Shown piece by piece: positions 6,801-6,877 of a DNA stretch of 6,877 nt. The notes beneath the pieces were generated by a model, which saw nothing but the letters and a program-made list of their open reading frames with translations, ran no database searches and was not told the DNA's origin. The DNA is from Betaproteobacteria bacterium (GTDB lineage Bacteria > Pseudomonadota > Gammaproteobacteria > Burkholderiales > Casimicrobiaceae): assembly GCA_005888865.1 (NCBI GenBank), contig VBCL01000156.1, forward strand, positions 1 to 6,877, read 5' to 3'. A program made the position numbers and the translations under genes. How positions within the stretch are numbered: the stretch's first letter is position 1; the number at the start of each line of letters is the position of its first letter.

Positions 6801-6877
6801 TTCGACCATGTGCTCGAGCACCGGATCGAGGATCATCCTGGCCTCTTCCGGATCCCGGTCCGCGAGCAACTCCATTG
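3828..6877 (-). CDS. Class III nucleotide cyclase domain - AAA/STAND ATPase - TPR repeat protein, N-terminus cut by window edge
   Basis: The frame is open from the right edge to TGA at 3830-3828, giving 1015 visible residues counted from the Met at 6875. That Met is probably internal: relatives have a metal-binding FADLKGS-type segment, often with a zinc ribbon, just before it. Residues 1-160 are the rest of a class III adenylate/guanylate cyclase domain, with GFVNQVMGDGIMALFGAP and the putative metal ligand Asp40. Residues 180-450 are a P-loop ATPase with FVGRDAEL (181-188), Walker A GEAGVGKS (210-217), Walker B LLLIVEDLHWVD (334-345) and GNPFFLEE (424-431). Residues 532-557 show the EYAFKHALTHDVTY...RRRELH helical motif of these ATPases. 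Residues about 570-1005 are alanine-rich paired helices of TPR type. The protein is probably a cytoplasmic signal-transduction hub in which ATPase and TPR modules sense a ligand or partner. Gln36 sits where many adenylate cyclases have the adenine-selecting Lys, and His109 where the transition-state Asn is expected, so cyclase activity is uncertain. It is unlikely to be transcribed with chrA. Confidence 0.88.
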   Translation of the reverse strand, partial: MELLADRDPEEARMILDPVLEHMVEAVHRFEGFVNQVMGDGIMALFGAPLAHEDHAIRACYAALRMQDSVKRYAEDVRRAHAAVVKIRVGLNSGEVVVRALAAVGQTTHLAGRMEQLAEPGTIVIGPATLSLVADYIAVKPLGPVRVKGLAEPVDVYELTGPEPSRTRLQAAAARRGLTRFVGRDAELEQLRCAQTEAADGHGRVVAIVGEAGVGKSRLVYEFNRSQRRQNWLVLDSAAVSYGKATSYLPVLEPLRRYFKIDARDDVRAIREKVTGKVLTLARTLEPTLSPLLTLLDVPVDEPSWLALDPVERRRRTLDAVKMLWFEQARERPLLLIVEDLHWVDGETQALLDELVDGLESARLLLLVNYRPDYRHAWNSKRHCTVIRIDPLASTNVEELLRGLLGADPALDELKRLLIQRTDGNPFFLEESVRMLVDSKRLVGKPGAHRLAEPVATLQIPASVHALLAARIDRLPAADKRLLQAAAAIGTHVPVVLLREIAETSEPDLQRGLTNLITAEFLYEVHLFPETEYAFKHALTHDVTYGTLLQRRRRELHARIAEAIERLYGDRLAEHLERLADHAVRGELWDRAITYLRGAGTKAATRSAYAEALTFFEEALHAVARLPDSRDAKVQAIDLRLESRAALAPLGHYGRILELMREAEAIAAEIGDRRRLGVVLADLGARLRNVGDHARAFEANRQALDIATELGDAGLEIEAKYRLAQTHFALGDLVQAGALFVETAQALTDEGGARRAELPRFFAAWPRAWAGLVFSHLGRFTQAIEHANQAVTIAESADHAHTVIESYGALGGVSLEQGDLASALRAFENGMTLIRRRNVADPNILSGLGYVYALSGRLAEALPLLEASIVGEASISAMGLGLTVRLSRLAEAYLLAGRNAEAADRARSAVDLARKHKERANEALALRALAEIMARSDPSNAEFALQHYEASLELAQGIGMRPLIAHGHVGLGKVYTRAGKLQHAAEQYALAATMYRELGMSGWLVRLEQALPERG

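Overview
This is a GC-rich bacterial window (roughly 60-65% G+C by eye). It holds four protein genes, two of them cut by the window edges, and one compact regulatory region. I see no RNA genes, CRISPR array, insertion sequence or phage genes. The gene families (Tat-exported arylsulfotransferase-like protein, chromate transporter, class III cyclase/ATPase/TPR protein) suggest a soil or sediment bacterium such as a Proteobacterium, Acidobacterium or Rokubacterium-like lineage. The sequence alone does not settle which.

Layout. Positions 1-1223 (minus strand) hold a beta-propeller protein of the arylsulfotransferase (ASST) type with a twin-arginine lipoprotein signal; its C-terminus lies beyond the left edge. 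Positions 1224-1503 are a divergent control region with two near mirror-image promoters, each carrying a perfect TGAAAC-N4-GTTTCA palindrome between its -35 and -10 boxes. Positions 1504-2451 (plus) encode an Fe/Mn superoxide dismutase-like domain fused to a rhodanese domain. After a 149-bp gap with two overlapping inverted repeats, 2601-3824 (plus) encodes a two-halved ChrA chromate transporter. Convergent with it, only 3 bp away, a large minus-strand gene (3828 to beyond 6877) encodes a class III nucleotide-cyclase domain, an AAA/STAND-type ATPase and a long TPR-like helical repeat region; its N-terminus is missing.

How it may work together. The SOD-rhodanese gene and chrA look like a reduced chromate-resistance module. 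In known chr determinants ChrC is an iron SOD, ChrE is a rhodanese-like protein and ChrA exports chromate. Here the ChrC and ChrE roles appear to be joined in one polypeptide. The twin operators imply that one dimeric repressor, encoded outside the window, controls this module and the divergent ASST-like gene together. Chromate and sulfate are structural analogues, which makes a sulfotransferase-like partner intriguing, but that link is speculation. The cyclase/ATPase/TPR gene appears to be a separate signalling unit.
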